Source: Scheffersomyces stipitis CBS 6054 (Eukaryota > Ascomycota > Pichiomycetes > Serinales > Debaryomycetaceae). From it: a stretch of 64,000 nucleotides of DNA. The position numbers were made by a program, and so were the translations under genes. Shown here piece after piece: positions 50,192-60,674 of the stretch. Each line of letters starts with the position of its first letter. Positions within the stretch are counted from its first letter, which is position 1. Location: assembly GCF_000209165.1 (NCBI RefSeq), contig NC_009046.1:1426001-1490000 (forward strand). Direction: 5' to 3'. The notes under the pieces were generated by a model. It did not search any database. It worked only from the letters and a program-made list of their open reading frames with translations, and was not told the origin of the DNA.

Positions 50192-51216
50192 TGAGCTACA
50201 AATTGTTGGGAATTGATCAAGTGACAAAAGTGTAAAAAGTGAAAATTTAGGAGTACGATGTAACCGTCGATAACCGTTTCAAAGGAGTGAAAATCGATTT
50301 TGTAATAAATTTCAGCAGCCCAAAAGTCAACCAACCTTAAACACTGTTCGATGGCAACGCTCTGGTGTACTGCTGAAGAACTGAACAAGAACTTCCTCTT
50401 TTTAGCGGGCTATTCCCCATTATATCAACTATTTCATAATGGATATGTCTATCTTGTGTACCTGCAGACAGACATAGCCATCAGATCCGGCAATACCGTT
50501 CTACTTATCAGGATACATTCCTAGCACCCAAGATCGGCCACAAGAGCTGTACAGGAGTCCGGGGAATATCCAGACAATATCAGGCCAACTCTGAACCACT
50601 TTTTGGTGTCATACGTGACCTTCTCCACAAAAAGTGTACGAGAAGATCTGTCCGGAGAACGATTTCTGGCACGGTCTTGTGAGGATTCCAGTGTCAGATA
50701 AGAGGTACTCAGCGGAAGCATATATGTCTAAGCGGCTCGAACTCCGCTGAAATATAACTCTATCACCGCTACAAATGCAATTACAATTAGTTCTTCATCA
50801 AGTTCATTTGTGGCTTAAATGCTATTTTCTATGTACAAAGGTGTTCACATGTCTTAAGCCTATCTGAAAATTCCGTTACAACCGTAATTTTCCTCTTTCT
50901 TTGTTGGTGTTACAACAAATTGCTCGGAAGACATCAATAGTTCGGCTTACGGCTAGTATGTTCCCGAGGAATTATGAAATTAATTTACTGTCTCCCGAAA
51001 TCCTTCAACACATCACTTCTTGAATTTGCAATCTTGTAGGCCAATTCTTGAAACATCTGCGCATTTCTTCATCGTCATTCGTACCATTGAAACTCTTCGA
51101 TCGTAAATCTCCCATGCCTTCAATATTTGAAGTCTCAGAGAGTCTATTAATTTCTGAGTATCATTCTGTAAATTCGGGATTTCTCCAATTTCTCATTTAT
51201 CAATTCGTATCTTCTC
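50192..51216. other. Region upstream of the sterol acyltransferase
   Basis: This 1 kb region lies between the acyltransferase start and the ATP23 stop. Several 60-68 codon ORFs occur, none recognisable or with good codon use. No repeat or RNA gene is seen. Confidence 0.55.
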
Positions 51217-51939
51217 CTAACGGTAGACTCTCTCAAAAGGTCTGGTGTCGTTGAAACACGACTGCCACACGGAATTAACAACCTTCTCAGCCTCCTCACT
51301 GTCTTTGCAAATAGGGTTGGCACTTACAGAAAGTATAGCTCTACGCTTGATACACAGCTGGAACTTCTTACCAAAGTCACCCAATCCCGTCTTTTTGATC
51401 TCATTGAAGATTCTACACTCTCCACTAAGCATAGAGGCTCTAATCTCTGTACAAGCATGGTGCTTCAAGTCGTTTAAGTTCACCTGGAACTTGAGATGGT
51501 CATAGACATGAACCAACTCATGGGTCAAGATATCTTCTAACTGCCACTTGCTCTGGATCCGGTTAGCGCATAGCAAAATACCTTCTTGCGGATGGAACCC
51601 ACCCCCTTTCAAGTCGTCACAAACATCGCAAATTATGTTGGACTTGTTGAGAATCTGCTCTTTGTTTGGACTCAACTTCTTTATATGGTCCATCATGAAG
51701 GTAACCGAGGGTGAATAGGTTAACATCCAGTCCCGGAACTCAATGCACAGGTTGCACTGCTGAGGAAGATACTTGTGCTGGTAGTCGAACTCGAATTGGG
51801 CTTTTTCCTGGGGATCCAATCCCATGCCAGTTCGATATTGTAGAGATCTTCTCCACCACTCAAATCCCGAAAGCTTTTCTGGTGCCAGGACAGACAAGTT
51901 ATCAGGGTTCGGTATTACCGCATTAGGAACAGCAGACAT
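51217..51939 (-). CDS. ATP23: Mitochondrial inner membrane protease Atp23
   Basis: This intermembrane-space metalloprotease matures Atp6 and assists assembly of the ATP synthase Fo sector. The 240-residue protein carries the zinc site H140-E141-L-V-H144. The family block NDLKHHACTEIRASMLSGEC and several conserved cysteines (C62, C65, C104, C107, C124) oxidised by Mia40 in homologs are also present. There is no presequence, as expected for a twin-Cys imported protein. The start is the ATG at 51937-51939 (MSAVPNAVIP); an upstream TTG extension is discarded. Confidence 0.95.
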   Translation of the reverse strand: MSAVPNAVIPNPDNLSVLAPEKLSGFEWWRRSLQYRTGMGLDPQEKAQFEFDYQHKYLPQQCNLCIEFRDWMLTYSPSVTFMMDHIKKLSPNKEQILNKSNIICDVCDDLKGGGFHPQEGILLCANRIQSKWQLEDILTHELVHVYDHLKFQVNLNDLKHHACTEIRASMLSGECRIFNEIKKTGLGDFGKKFQLCIKRRAILSVSANPICKDSEEAEKVVNSVWQSCFNDTRPFERVYR

Positions 51940-52208
51940 ATTTCTTGAAAAGAACAACCTATAAGTCTTTATATGCTCAATATGACATCTATGTCTGTGA
52001 GAATCTGTAAGTAAATTTCATGGTAGCTGTTTGAGAATCCTGAAAAATCGGAGCAAGAGGTGTAAAAAATTTATACATACATGCAGGCCACAACTCCCAG
52101 TAGCGAAGGTGTAAATTATTCAAAGCTCATCTGCATTTAAATAGTTCTACAAGGAACTCGTAAAAGCACTCTGAAGTAGCTCCAAATCTCGAAAAGAGTA
52201 CGATTGCC

Positions 52209-52898
52209 ATGGTATCAAACATCTGGGTAGCTGCTGCCGACAACCAGCGCAAAATTGTGGAAAATTACATAGAGTCAGGACAATTTTCAGCCAACCTGAA
52301 GGATCCCAATGGCTATACTCCCATCCATGCTGCTGCCTCGTATGGCCATATCCAGTTGCTCGAGTACTTAGTCAAGGACAAGAACGGTGACGTAAATATC
52401 CAAGATGCCGAAGGAGATACACCTTTGCATCACGTTGAGGATTTGAAAACTGCAAAGTTTCTTGTAGAAACCTTGAAGGCAGACTACAAGTTGAAGAATA
52501 ATGATGGGTTGACAGCTGCTCAGTACATTGAAGAAGACGACGAGTTTCCTGACGTTGCTGAGTACTTGAAACATTTGATACACGATGAGCCCGAGGCTGC
52601 AACTGCTGAAGAAGAGCAAGCCAACGAATTCTTGAGTTCTTTACCAATCCCAGGAACCATTGATGGTCATGAGATCAGATATACCATGGAAAACGATACT
52701 GATGGCGCTGGAAGTGAACAGAAGCTTACTGATGCCGAGTTAGAAGAGAGAAGAAAGAAGATCCAAGCCATTTTGGAAAGCGAGAACCCAGAAGAAGCTT
52801 TGAGAGATCTTGTGAAAAATGCTGTTCATGAGGGAATGAGCCAGTTCAAGCAGCAGACAGAAGAGGAGCTTCCATCTGCCAAGAAGAGAAAGGATTAG
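52209..52898 (+). CDS. Ankyrin repeat protein (YCR051W-like)
   Basis: The 229-residue protein starts MVSNIWVAAADNQRKIVENY and contains about three ankyrin repeats (roughly 5-115), with the TPIHAAASYGHIQLLEYL and TPLHHVEDL motifs clear. A charged helical region (about 125-229) ends with a basic KKRKD. It matches Saccharomyces YCR051W, a conserved ankyrin protein of unknown role in cytosol and nucleus. No enzyme motif is present. Confidence 0.85.
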   Translation: MVSNIWVAAADNQRKIVENYIESGQFSANLKDPNGYTPIHAAASYGHIQLLEYLVKDKNGDVNIQDAEGDTPLHHVEDLKTAKFLVETLKADYKLKNNDGLTAAQYIEEDDEFPDVAEYLKHLIHDEPEAATAEEEQANEFLSSLPIPGTIDGHEIRYTMENDTDGAGSEQKLTDAELEERRKKIQAILESENPEEALRDLVKNAVHEGMSQFKQQTEEELPSAKKRKD

Positions 52899-53409
52899 AG
52901 AAGCATAGTGTGAAAAACTTCAGAGGGAAACGGAAACAGAAAGGTTAAGGGAGATACTTAAAATTCCAAAAGAATATCCTAAAAAAGGGAGTTCTTTCTG
53001 GACTAACCTCAGAGCTGTCTCAGAGGATGAAGGTGAATTATAGAAACAATATTCAAAGAATACTTCGAGGTTCTTTAATATTCTCCATATGGGAACTCTT
53101 ACTATTTCGAGAAGATAATCAGATTTTTCAACCATTTTCTAGCTATTTTCTTTTTGATTCAACCACATCTCTATTCTGCATTGAACCGTCTTTGGCTAGA
53201 ACCATATAAATTGTATATTACAGTAGATCTAATAGTCTAGTATCAACCAGTCTTCTGTGGCTCTGTAGGACAAACTAACTACTGCGGCAAGGATTTATTT
53301 GCAGTCTCGCGCTGAACGTCGAACTTCGAATTTTTCACCTTCTGCAATTGATTTAGCCTGCGGCCCCAGATCCGCTTTATCTTTCTTTTCTTATATAAGT
53401 AACGCTACA
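52899..53409. other. Spacer upstream of the spliced YNR021W-like gene
   Basis: This 0.5 kb holds the 3' flank of the ankyrin gene and the promoter of the next gene. No gene is seen. Confidence 0.6.
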
Positions 53410-55046
53410 ATGTCTTCTGTTATCGTAAACGCCTTGGTTTCAATTACGAACCTTGTTGGTGGCCAGGATGCGTAAGTCTTTGATCTTTTGAATTTTTTGG
53501 GGACTCAATGGTTAAGAAACGGTAGATGTCTGATATTGGCTTATGGATTCAGACATTTGCAAATGAAATCACTATTTTTGAAAGGAGAATTTCCAACGGC
53601 AACTTTGTGACATCCATTAAAGACTTTCGTTCTCTTCAACGTTGTTTTGATCTATTTGCTGTTTAAAACGGAGCTGAAACCATAGAAATATGTTTTGAAC
53701 TATGACGTATGGAAAGTAGACTAACTGTTCATTTTTAATGAAAAAAGTGCCAACTATAACTGGATGATCTCAGGGATAGTTCTCTATTACGTTTTATTTC
53801 GTTTCCTTGTTTTGGTCTGATGTGAAAAGAATTAAGCTATTTTCGGTTTGAGTAAGTGGGCAATTCGAGTGTAGCATAACGACAGACCAATACGAGATTC
53901 GTTCTTAATTCAATTGTTTATTGTTTCATCCATTTTCCCGTTTCTAATATTCTTCACTTCATACTAACCACTACTAGTGCCAGAAAGTACAACGAGTTTA
54001 CCGTTGAAGAGTTGCAGGCTATGTCTCTCTTGAAACGTCTTTCGCTCAACGACTGGAGATTGGAGCTCTTCACATTGTCGTTCATTGCCGGTTTCGTTGT
54101 TTTGTTTTGGATTGGTGACAGATATAACACCTACTTGGTTAAGAACTTCTTGGCTCTGGTCAAAGGTGCCTTCACCAACAACTTCTACCAGTTTGGAGTT
54201 TCTCCCACTGAAACATATATCAAAGATTCATCGGAAAGTTATTCGTCCTACGCTACAGGTAGGGAAAACATTGCCAAAGTCAATATTGTTTTCAGATTGA
54301 AGCCTAGACACAATCTCTTTGTCTGGATCATGGAAACCGCTTTGTCTTTCTTCACTACATCTGTGCCTGCTCCTTCTGATAAAGTCGAAATTACCATCAC
54401 TCCGGCTAACAGTAACGTCTACGACAACTTCATTGCTGCTGTTGTATCCAAGTTGGGTATGAATGACTTCAGAAAAGAAAACTACTTCTTGTCTTTGACC
54501 AGAACTTCGGACTCGTCCAACTTGCCTGAATCGTTTGTCTACATGAGTGAAGTCAACGAGTTCCAGGAGAAGATCACCACTCCCGACTTGAAGAATGCTT
54601 TGACTTTGCAAGCTGCCTCTTTCATCAGATTCATCGCTTTCACAGATCAGCCTGCTGAAAAGCCGGAATCACTCCAGGAGTTGATTCCTCGTAGAAGAGT
54701 AGTTTTCTCCATCAACTTGACTTCCAACAAGAAGGAGCTTGCCCAGGTTCAAGAAATCTTGGAAGCCTTGTTTGCTATTGTGGACAAGTTAGCTACTAAG
54801 GAAATTTCATTCAGAAGCGAAGCCGTCAAGAAGGTTGTTAAGACTAGAGAAAATGAAATCGCCAAGATCAATAAGATCAAGGAAGACATCAAGCAGGAAG
54901 AGTTGGCTGAACAAAAAGCCCAACAAGCCAGGGAAGAAAGAGACAAGTTGAGATCCTTGTCCAGAGAAGAACAACTCAAGGTTGAAAAGAAGGCCCAGGA
55001 AAAGAAGCAAAGAAAGTTGGCAAAGAAGCAAAGAGTTAGAATGTAA
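53410..55046 (+). CDS. ER membrane protein YNR021W/CCDC47-like (spliced)
   Basis: The protein is a single-span ER membrane protein of the CCDC47 (UPF0674, YNR021W) family. The human member belongs to the PAT complex assisting multipass membrane protein insertion. Exon 1 (53410-53471) encodes MSSVIVNALVSITNLVGGQD plus two bases. The 506 nt intron runs 53472-53977 with donor GTAAGT and branch point TACTAAC (53962-53968). Exon 2 is 53978-55046, giving 376 residues. One transmembrane helix lies at about 52-72 (FTLSFIAGFVVLFWIG). The C-terminus (about 290-376) is a long basic coiled coil rich in Lys, Glu, Gln and Arg. Without the intron the annotation would start falsely inside exon 2. Confidence 0.9.
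53472..53977 (+). other. Intron of the YNR021W-like gene
   Basis: This 506 nt intron starts GTAAGT and ends CTACTAG, with TACTAAC at 53962-53968, nine bases before the acceptor. Joining the exons keeps the frame through AARKYNEFTVEELQAMSLL. Confidence 0.9.
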
Positions 55047-55329
55047 TGTCTATTGTTCTACCAGCTCTTCTTCAGTTCTACCCTACAGTAGTAGTAATAT
55101 TAAAAACACTCTTGAATGCGTATAGACAGTCAAATTTTTAATCAGTCTGGAAATCAAGAAAGTCATAATACTTTTATGTAATTGTCCATAATGCTTTATG
55201 TAATGTCATACATATAATACAAGTTTACCTAGCTTTGTATCGTTTTGCTTATATCGTAAAGTAACACAACCTATGGTATCGTAGCGTACCATAATAACCC
55301 ATTGCAATGTTTCATAGAATTAAATAGCG

Positions 55330-56583
55330 TTAAACCTTTCCTGTTAATCTCCAGCCCCTTCCGACTGGAGTATTGAAAACTTCAATTACGCCTGCTCCCA
55401 AAGAATCCGCGAGAATCCAGTTCAAGTCATATCCATAGAACGGAGGACGAAAGTTGTTCATCTTAGAGTCTCCATTCAATGTAGTTCCTTCCCACTTTTT
55501 GAATAACTGATCTTCCAAATTCTCGTTATACTTCCCCTTACTCAAAGCTTTGACCAACCACACTCTACCAGCATTAATGAGCTTGAGAAACGTTCCACAA
55601 GCAGGGTAAGAAATTGAGTACTGATGTGATTCGATTTCATTCAAGTGGTTAGAAGTCAAAGTGACAAGACCAAAAGATACCAAGGAAGACAACTGCTCGT
55701 TGTCAAAGTCTTCGTGGGTGACAAAGATGGAAGCAGGATTACTCTTTAGGTACTCGAAAAACTTCTTGATGCTAGTTAGTTGTCTATCTTTCTTGATTCT
55801 CTCTGAGGTTGCCATACTAGAGTCTACAAGTTCCTTTTCTAGCCTCTCTATCTCTTCGCAAATTAACTTAAAGTAACTTTCTGTTTTCACCACCACCTCT
55901 ACGTTTTCAAAGCCGTAGGTGACCTTTCCATGCTGATACTTCTGCTTTGTTCTCAGAATTACAGGAGAAGCATTGGTGATTACGAACTTCTTGAGATTGC
56001 CGTTCCGGATGTTGAGCTCAAGATTTCTATCTACAAAGGTGTTTCCTTGAGACTCATAGATGGAATATAGCTGTGCCGTAGTGACTATACCCTTGGGAAG
56101 TTGGTTCTGTCTGTATTTCATTATTTCAGCCTTTACTTTAGCAGATAATCCCTTCAACAGGAATACCAACTTTTCCATATCGCCATCTGCCAGTTCTATC
56201 TCTTGACGTTTATGGTATCTAAAATGCAAGCTCGACGACTCTGCCCATTGATTGTCGAGAATGGTATCGATTGCAACCATGATATCGTCGTTTTTAGATA
56301 GCTGGTAATCCAACTGCACATTATAGTCCAGAACAACAAGAGGCTCCTCGTCTTTTGAAGAACCACCAGAACCACCTCCACCTCCAGAACCTCTATTTAG
56401 AGTGTTTGCTTCATTTGGGTTATTATTGATTATAGCATTAGATTTCTTGAGATTTTGTGCGTACTTTCGTTGCGAGGGTAAGATCTTCTTCAAATCCTTC
56501 TGGATTTTTTTGACAGGTGATGTTCCGATGAGTCTCTTACTGATTCGTGACGACTTGGCCGCTGAATATCGTAAATTCAGCAT
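55330..56583 (-). CDS. STK19-like winged-helix protein
   Basis: The 417-residue protein matches the STK19 family (named as a kinase but without kinase motifs; now linked to transcription-coupled repair in humans). An N-terminal basic, low-complexity region (1-80) contains a Gly/Ser run. The family blocks follow: PKGIVTTAQLYSIYES and VDRNLELNIRNGNLKKFVI, a helical middle, then EQLSSLVSFGLVTLTS. The C-terminal part has GTFLKLINAGRVWLVKALSK, the GKYNENLEDQLFKKW segment and a final winged-helix block, NWILADSLGAGVIEVFNTP. Similarity to human STK19 in the last 100 residues is good as I recall it. I know of no Saccharomyces cerevisiae ortholog. Confidence 0.75.
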   Translation of the reverse strand: MLNLRYSAAKSSRISKRLIGTSPVKKIQKDLKKILPSQRKYAQNLKKSNAIINNNPNEANTLNRGSGGGGGSGGSSKDEEPLVVLDYNVQLDYQLSKNDDIMVAIDTILDNQWAESSSLHFRYHKRQEIELADGDMEKLVFLLKGLSAKVKAEIMKYRQNQLPKGIVTTAQLYSIYESQGNTFVDRNLELNIRNGNLKKFVITNASPVILRTKQKYQHGKVTYGFENVEVVVKTESYFKLICEEIERLEKELVDSSMATSERIKKDRQLTSIKKFFEYLKSNPASIFVTHEDFDNEQLSSLVSFGLVTLTSNHLNEIESHQYSISYPACGTFLKLINAGRVWLVKALSKGKYNENLEDQLFKKWEGTTLNGDSKMNNFRPPFYGYDLNWILADSLGAGVIEVFNTPVGRGWRLTGKV

Positions 56584-57059
56584 CTACAAATAAAGCAAGA
56601 AAGAAAGAAAGAAAGAAAGAAAGTGTATATGAGAAGAGAAAAAAATCAGATTATAAATTGAAAATCTGTATTTGGTTGCGAATTTTGTTAAAGTACATTG
56701 TCAGGGAAATTGCTCCAATTTATTCCTTATATATTGTAGTATATTAGTATTCACAGTATTTAAATATCCACTGGAACTTTCCGTTACCATTCAGAGTGCT
56801 CTATTTATCCATAAAGAATTCTATATTCATAATATTTTATTTGCTATTACAAATGCTTCAGAGCAAGTTTCTTCGAATGGCTTTAATTCTCTAAACTAAA
56901 ATTTTAAGATCTGTTTCTTTTCTTCACTATCAAATTTCCAAGTTTTCCTTAAAATTATGTCACTGGTGTTTTCTCTCCTGTAACTTGTAAATGTCTACAT
57001 TTTCCCTTGCTATTTGCAGTTAATTCAGTTATTTACAACTATGTACAGACTATGACTAT
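56584..57059. other. Intergenic region with GAAA tract
   Basis: This spacer separates MRPL50 (3' end) from the STK19-like start. It begins with a tetranucleotide GAAA run (about 56597-56623) just upstream of the STK19-like ATG. The rest is AT-rich with no gene. Confidence 0.6.
56597..56623. repeat. GAAA microsatellite
   Basis: About six head-to-tail GAAA units lie within 40 bp upstream of the STK19-like start codon (CTTT on its sense strand). Confidence 0.8.
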
Positions 57060-57782
57060 CTATGCTACAACACGGATGGTCTTGGAGACAGTAGCCTTTT
57101 CGGCTGAGTTAGTGATGGATAATGTGTAGTCACCAATGGCAGGGATGGCATCCAAACCAGCCTTCTTTCCAGTTTCAGAAATGCTGAGTGCTGTCTGAGG
57201 AACTTGAACACCAGACAAGTTGAAGATTATGGATGCCAACGTGCTCTTCCCTATAGGCAAGGCGATGCTATCACTCAATTGGAGAGTGTAGACAGCAGGA
57301 ATGGCTCCCTTTAATTCTGCCAAAGTGAAGGCTGCATCCTCGGATGCGGTTGAGGCCTCGAAAGTAGAGTCACTTGCAGAAGCACTAGAAGCTGCACTTC
57401 TCTTAGATCTCATGGTAGTAAATAAGGTAGACAATTCATCTAACGACATTGCACCAGCAGAAGCCTTCGACTTTGTCTTGACTGCTTCGACAACTACAGG
57501 GTTTTCTGCCTTGGCAACTACTTCAACCTTAGTAGGCTTTTCTACCACAGGTATACGAGGGCCCTGGTCTTTGGTAATATAAGCAGCACCATTTTGGTGG
57601 TGCAAGTAATTTCTCATGAACGCAGGCTTCACTCTGATGATCTCACCTTTGACTCCAGTGCCTGGGAAGTTTCTTAGCAACTGGACTGGGATCTTGTCAG
57701 AGGCTCTTTTCTTTGGTCCCAGGGCATATCTTATGAATTTCGGTAAAGAAGCGGGAATCTTGCGGTTGGACGACGAAAACAT
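57060..57782 (-). CDS. MRPL50: Mitochondrial ribosomal protein bL9m (Mrpl50)
   Basis: This is a large-subunit mitoribosomal protein. The N-terminal 80 residues of the 240-residue product carry the L9 signature: KIPVQLLRNFPGTGVKGEII, then RVKPAFMRNYLHHQNGAAYI. The rest is a longer and less conserved extension with an Ala/Ser/Thr-rich middle (about 105-165). It is longer than Saccharomyces Mrpl50 (about 139). The N-terminus (MFSSSNRKIPASLPKFIR) is basic and suits import. The ATG is at 57780-57782. Confidence 0.9.
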   Translation of the reverse strand: MFSSSNRKIPASLPKFIRYALGPKKRASDKIPVQLLRNFPGTGVKGEIIRVKPAFMRNYLHHQNGAAYITKDQGPRIPVVEKPTKVEVVAKAENPVVVEAVKTKSKASAGAMSLDELSTLFTTMRSKRSAASSASASDSTFEASTASEDAAFTLAELKGAIPAVYTLQLSDSIALPIGKSTLASIIFNLSGVQVPQTALSISETGKKAGLDAIPAIGDYTLSITNSAEKATVSKTIRVVA

Positions 57783-58151
57783 TCCGAAATGATATTACGA
57801 CAGATGCCTGACTAGTCCGGACTATGGAAACTACGAATTCGTGGTGTCTCTGTAGCAGGTGTGAAATACCGAATTCAGTTTAATAGAGTGAAAAATTCTG
57901 ATTCGATATTGGGTCCTGTAGTTACGCCGTAGTGCGTAAAAATAATCACACAAAGGCTGTCTACCAGATTTTGCAACCCCATCGATTCTGTGCCTAAGCA
58001 GCATCTTATTTACTACTATCGGATTGCAGGCATAGAACTGCCAACCGCTATACTTCAAATCTGTAGAAATACTGAAAAAAGAAGGCTCCAGAGCTGTTTC
58101 AACTAAGAAGGGTTTATTGCCAATTGTATACAATTAGCACCACTAAATTCA
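57783..58151. promoter_or_regulatory. Divergent promoter of MRPL50 and BCD1
   Basis: This 369 bp region between divergent starts contains no ORF of note. The role is inferred from position. Confidence 0.5.
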
Positions 58152-59522
58152 ATGGAGACGGAACAGGCACTCTGTGCTGTGTGCCATATTAACAACTTCA
58201 AGTACACCTGTCCAGCATGCGGGATCCGGACCTGTTGTATCGTCTGTGTGAAGCGACATAAGAAACAGAACGAGTGCACTGGAGTTGTGGATAAGACGAA
58301 GTTTGTAGGTCGAAAAGAGCTCGTGGAGAGTGCATCACATTTGAACCGAGACTACAACTTTCTACTCAATGTGGAGAGACAGATACAGCTTGGCAAGGGA
58401 GACATCAAGAGCTCCGCGAAAAACATGTTCAAGAGAAACTTCAACAGTGGCAATAGCATTAACAGTGGAAACAATAGTACTAATGACCATAATAGTAATA
58501 ATCGCAACAAGAGATTCAAATCTGCAGCGCAAGGGAAAAGTACTAGTGAAGACGATGCCAGATTAGCAACCATCAAGGAGGTTTACCCCAACGATCCAGC
58601 TGTGGTTGTGAAACGCCAGAATACACTTGTGATCCAAGTACCTTCAGGTATGACAAGAGCTACCACCAACAAGTCAGGCTATGATAAGAAGCTGGGGTCG
58701 TTTATCTGGACTGTCGAGTGGATACTATTGGGATCCAAAGGAGAAGTGGTATCACAGTTTCTTAGTTACAAACTCAAAGAACACCTTATCTTAGGTGATG
58801 CTGTCCCCATGAATATTCTCAATAATTCCAAGAGCGAAAAGACGAAGACGATAAACAACGAAGAAAAGCATAAGGGGGAACAGCAGTATAATAAAATCGA
58901 TGTCGTTGCAGATGAAAACGAACAAAAAGAAAAGACAGATATTGTGGAAGACAAAGATAGCAAAGAAGAGAACAAAGAGAAGAAGGATATTAAAATAGAC
59001 AAGATCGACAAGAGTCAGTTGAATTTGTATATTGATAACGTTTTGAGTTCCGACAAGAGCCAACGGTCTGTACTTGTACTTGACAAGCAGATGACTATCG
59101 CCGAGGCGTTGAAGGATAAAGTAGTTTTGGAGTATCCTACCTTTTTCATCACTACCAGCGAGAAGGTAATTGAAAACGCAGTTGTTCTGATAGAAGAAGC
59201 ATATAAGATCAAAAAGAACGTCGAAGAAAGCGAATCGGGATCACACGAATCGGATAGCGACTCAAGTTCCAACAGTTCAGAATCTTCAGATAGCGATTCA
59301 TCCAGTGAAAGTCTGGATGAAGACGATGGGCCAGAGGAGGAATCATCGAGACCTCCAGAACATGTCAGGTTCGAAGAGGCAAAGAGCATAATCGAAGAAA
59401 CCGCTAAAGAGGAAGAGATTGAGAATAAGATATTCGAAGGAAATGTTGGAGGAAAGGTCGAACAGTCCAATCCAGAAACACCAGGACTACTCACAAGCGA
59501 ACAGTTAGAAGAAGTGGACTAG
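58152..59522 (+). CDS. BCD1: Box C/D snoRNP assembly factor Bcd1
   Basis: Bcd1 is an essential zf-HIT protein that helps load Nop58 and Snu13 for box C/D snoRNP assembly in the nucleus. The 456-residue protein has the zinc finger at 8-42 with ligands C8, C11, C20, C23, C28, C32, H36 and C42 (start LCAVCHINNFKYTCPACG). A DYNFLLNVERQIQLG segment follows. The middle is Asn/Ser-rich, the Bcd1 core includes GMTRATTNKSGYDKK and FIWTVEWIL, and the region from about 230 is strongly acidic and Ser-rich. Confidence 0.93.
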   Translation: METEQALCAVCHINNFKYTCPACGIRTCCIVCVKRHKKQNECTGVVDKTKFVGRKELVESASHLNRDYNFLLNVERQIQLGKGDIKSSAKNMFKRNFNSGNSINSGNNSTNDHNSNNRNKRFKSAAQGKSTSEDDARLATIKEVYPNDPAVVVKRQNTLVIQVPSGMTRATTNKSGYDKKLGSFIWTVEWILLGSKGEVVSQFLSYKLKEHLILGDAVPMNILNNSKSEKTKTINNEEKHKGEQQYNKIDVVADENEQKEKTDIVEDKDSKEENKEKKDIKIDKIDKSQLNLYIDNVLSSDKSQRSVLVLDKQMTIAEALKDKVVLEYPTFFITTSEKVIENAVVLIEEAYKIKKNVEESESGSHESDSDSSSNSSESSDSDSSSESLDEDDGPEEESSRPPEHVRFEEAKSIIEETAKEEEIENKIFEGNVGGKVEQSNPETPGLLTSEQLEEVD

Positions 59523-59894
59523 GACAGTAATAGATTAATAGCATTCATAGCATTCATAGCACTATAGCATTAAATAGTAGCTCAACAGCAAAGAGTAAGA
59601 TACTATCAAATCCTTCAAGTAGTATTACATTTAAGAAACACGAGCAGTATCGAGACATCAATTATATACTACTCATCATCAGCAAAACCTACAGATACTT
59701 GGTACAATACACAAAGCGGTGCCAGAAGGAGTTCAAACGCTTTTTCAGGAAAGAAGCACATCTAGTAAATGCTGGTGTGCATACCAGCAACCTAAAACAC
59801 AAAAGTAGCGAAGATCTCTTGATATTTCTGGTAAACCAGATAGATCACAATTGCTTTGACCTGTTCTGCTCGTATTGCCCACTCTTCTTAGACC
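59523..59894. other. Spacer upstream of HSH49
   Basis: This 372 bp includes three short direct repeats of ATAGCATT-like words near 59540-59570. It holds the HSH49 promoter. The ORF at 59699-59929 is not convincing. Confidence 0.55.
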
Positions 59895-60674
59895 ATGTCG
59901 TCCGTATTCAGAAGACCGCCGGACGCTGAACGAAACATCGACGCCTCACTTTACTTCGGTAACTTGGATCCTGAAGTCACGGAGTTGATAATGTACGAAC
60001 TTTTCATACAATTTGCACCTCTTCGCTACTTGAATATGCCGAAGGACCGGATTCTCAAGACTCACCAAGGGTATGGTTTTGTTGAGTTCCGAACCGTGAG
60101 AGATGCTGATTATGCTTTGGACATTCTTCGTGGTGTCAGGCTCTACGGTAAGCAACTAAAGATCAAGAAAGCAGAGCCTCCCAAGAGTGGTACATCTCTG
60201 GAACTGCAATTTGTGGGTGCTACAGGCGGAGCAATAAGTTCTTCTGGCCAGCAATTGCTCAAGAATAGCTACATAGACGTGGGAGCAAAGCTTTTTCTTA
60301 ATAACCTCAGTCCGTTAGTAGACGAGCAATTCTTGAGAGAGACATTTTCCAAGTTCGGTACTCTCATAAAAAACCCTGTCGTAGCCAGAGATCCAGAAAC
60401 AGGGGAGTCTCGAGGGTACGGGTTCTTGACCTTTGACGACTTTACTGTATGCGACGAGGTCATAGCGAAGATGGACGGAGCTTTGCTTATGAACGGGAAG
60501 ATTTCTGTGTCATATGCTTTCAAGGACGACAAGAAGGCCCGCCACGGAGACAAGGTAGAACGATTGTTGGCAGAAGCAGCAAAGGAGAATAGAGTGCTGG
60601 TGAAGGCAACGAAACGAGACTCGACTCTGAAGAAGAAGGTAGGCAAACCTGGGAAGAGAGACCGTGCAAGGTAA
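59895..60674 (+). CDS. HSH49: U2 snRNP SF3b subunit Hsh49
   Basis: Hsh49 (SF3B4/SAP49 homolog) contacts pre-mRNA near the branch point within the SF3b complex. The 259-residue protein has two RRMs: the first about 17-92 with SLYFGNLDP and GYGFVEF, the second about 128-205 with KLFLNNLSP and GYGFLTF. The tail is basic and lysine-rich. It starts MSSVFRRPPDAERNIDASLY, the usual family N-terminus. The stop codon lies within an AGGTAAGT sequence (60669-60676), which is noted separately. Confidence 0.93.
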   Translation: MSSVFRRPPDAERNIDASLYFGNLDPEVTELIMYELFIQFAPLRYLNMPKDRILKTHQGYGFVEFRTVRDADYALDILRGVRLYGKQLKIKKAEPPKSGTSLELQFVGATGGAISSSGQQLLKNSYIDVGAKLFLNNLSPLVDEQFLRETFSKFGTLIKNPVVARDPETGESRGYGFLTFDDFTVCDEVIAKMDGALLMNGKISVSYAFKDDKKARHGDKVERLLAEAAKENRVLVKATKRDSTLKKKVGKPGKRDRAR

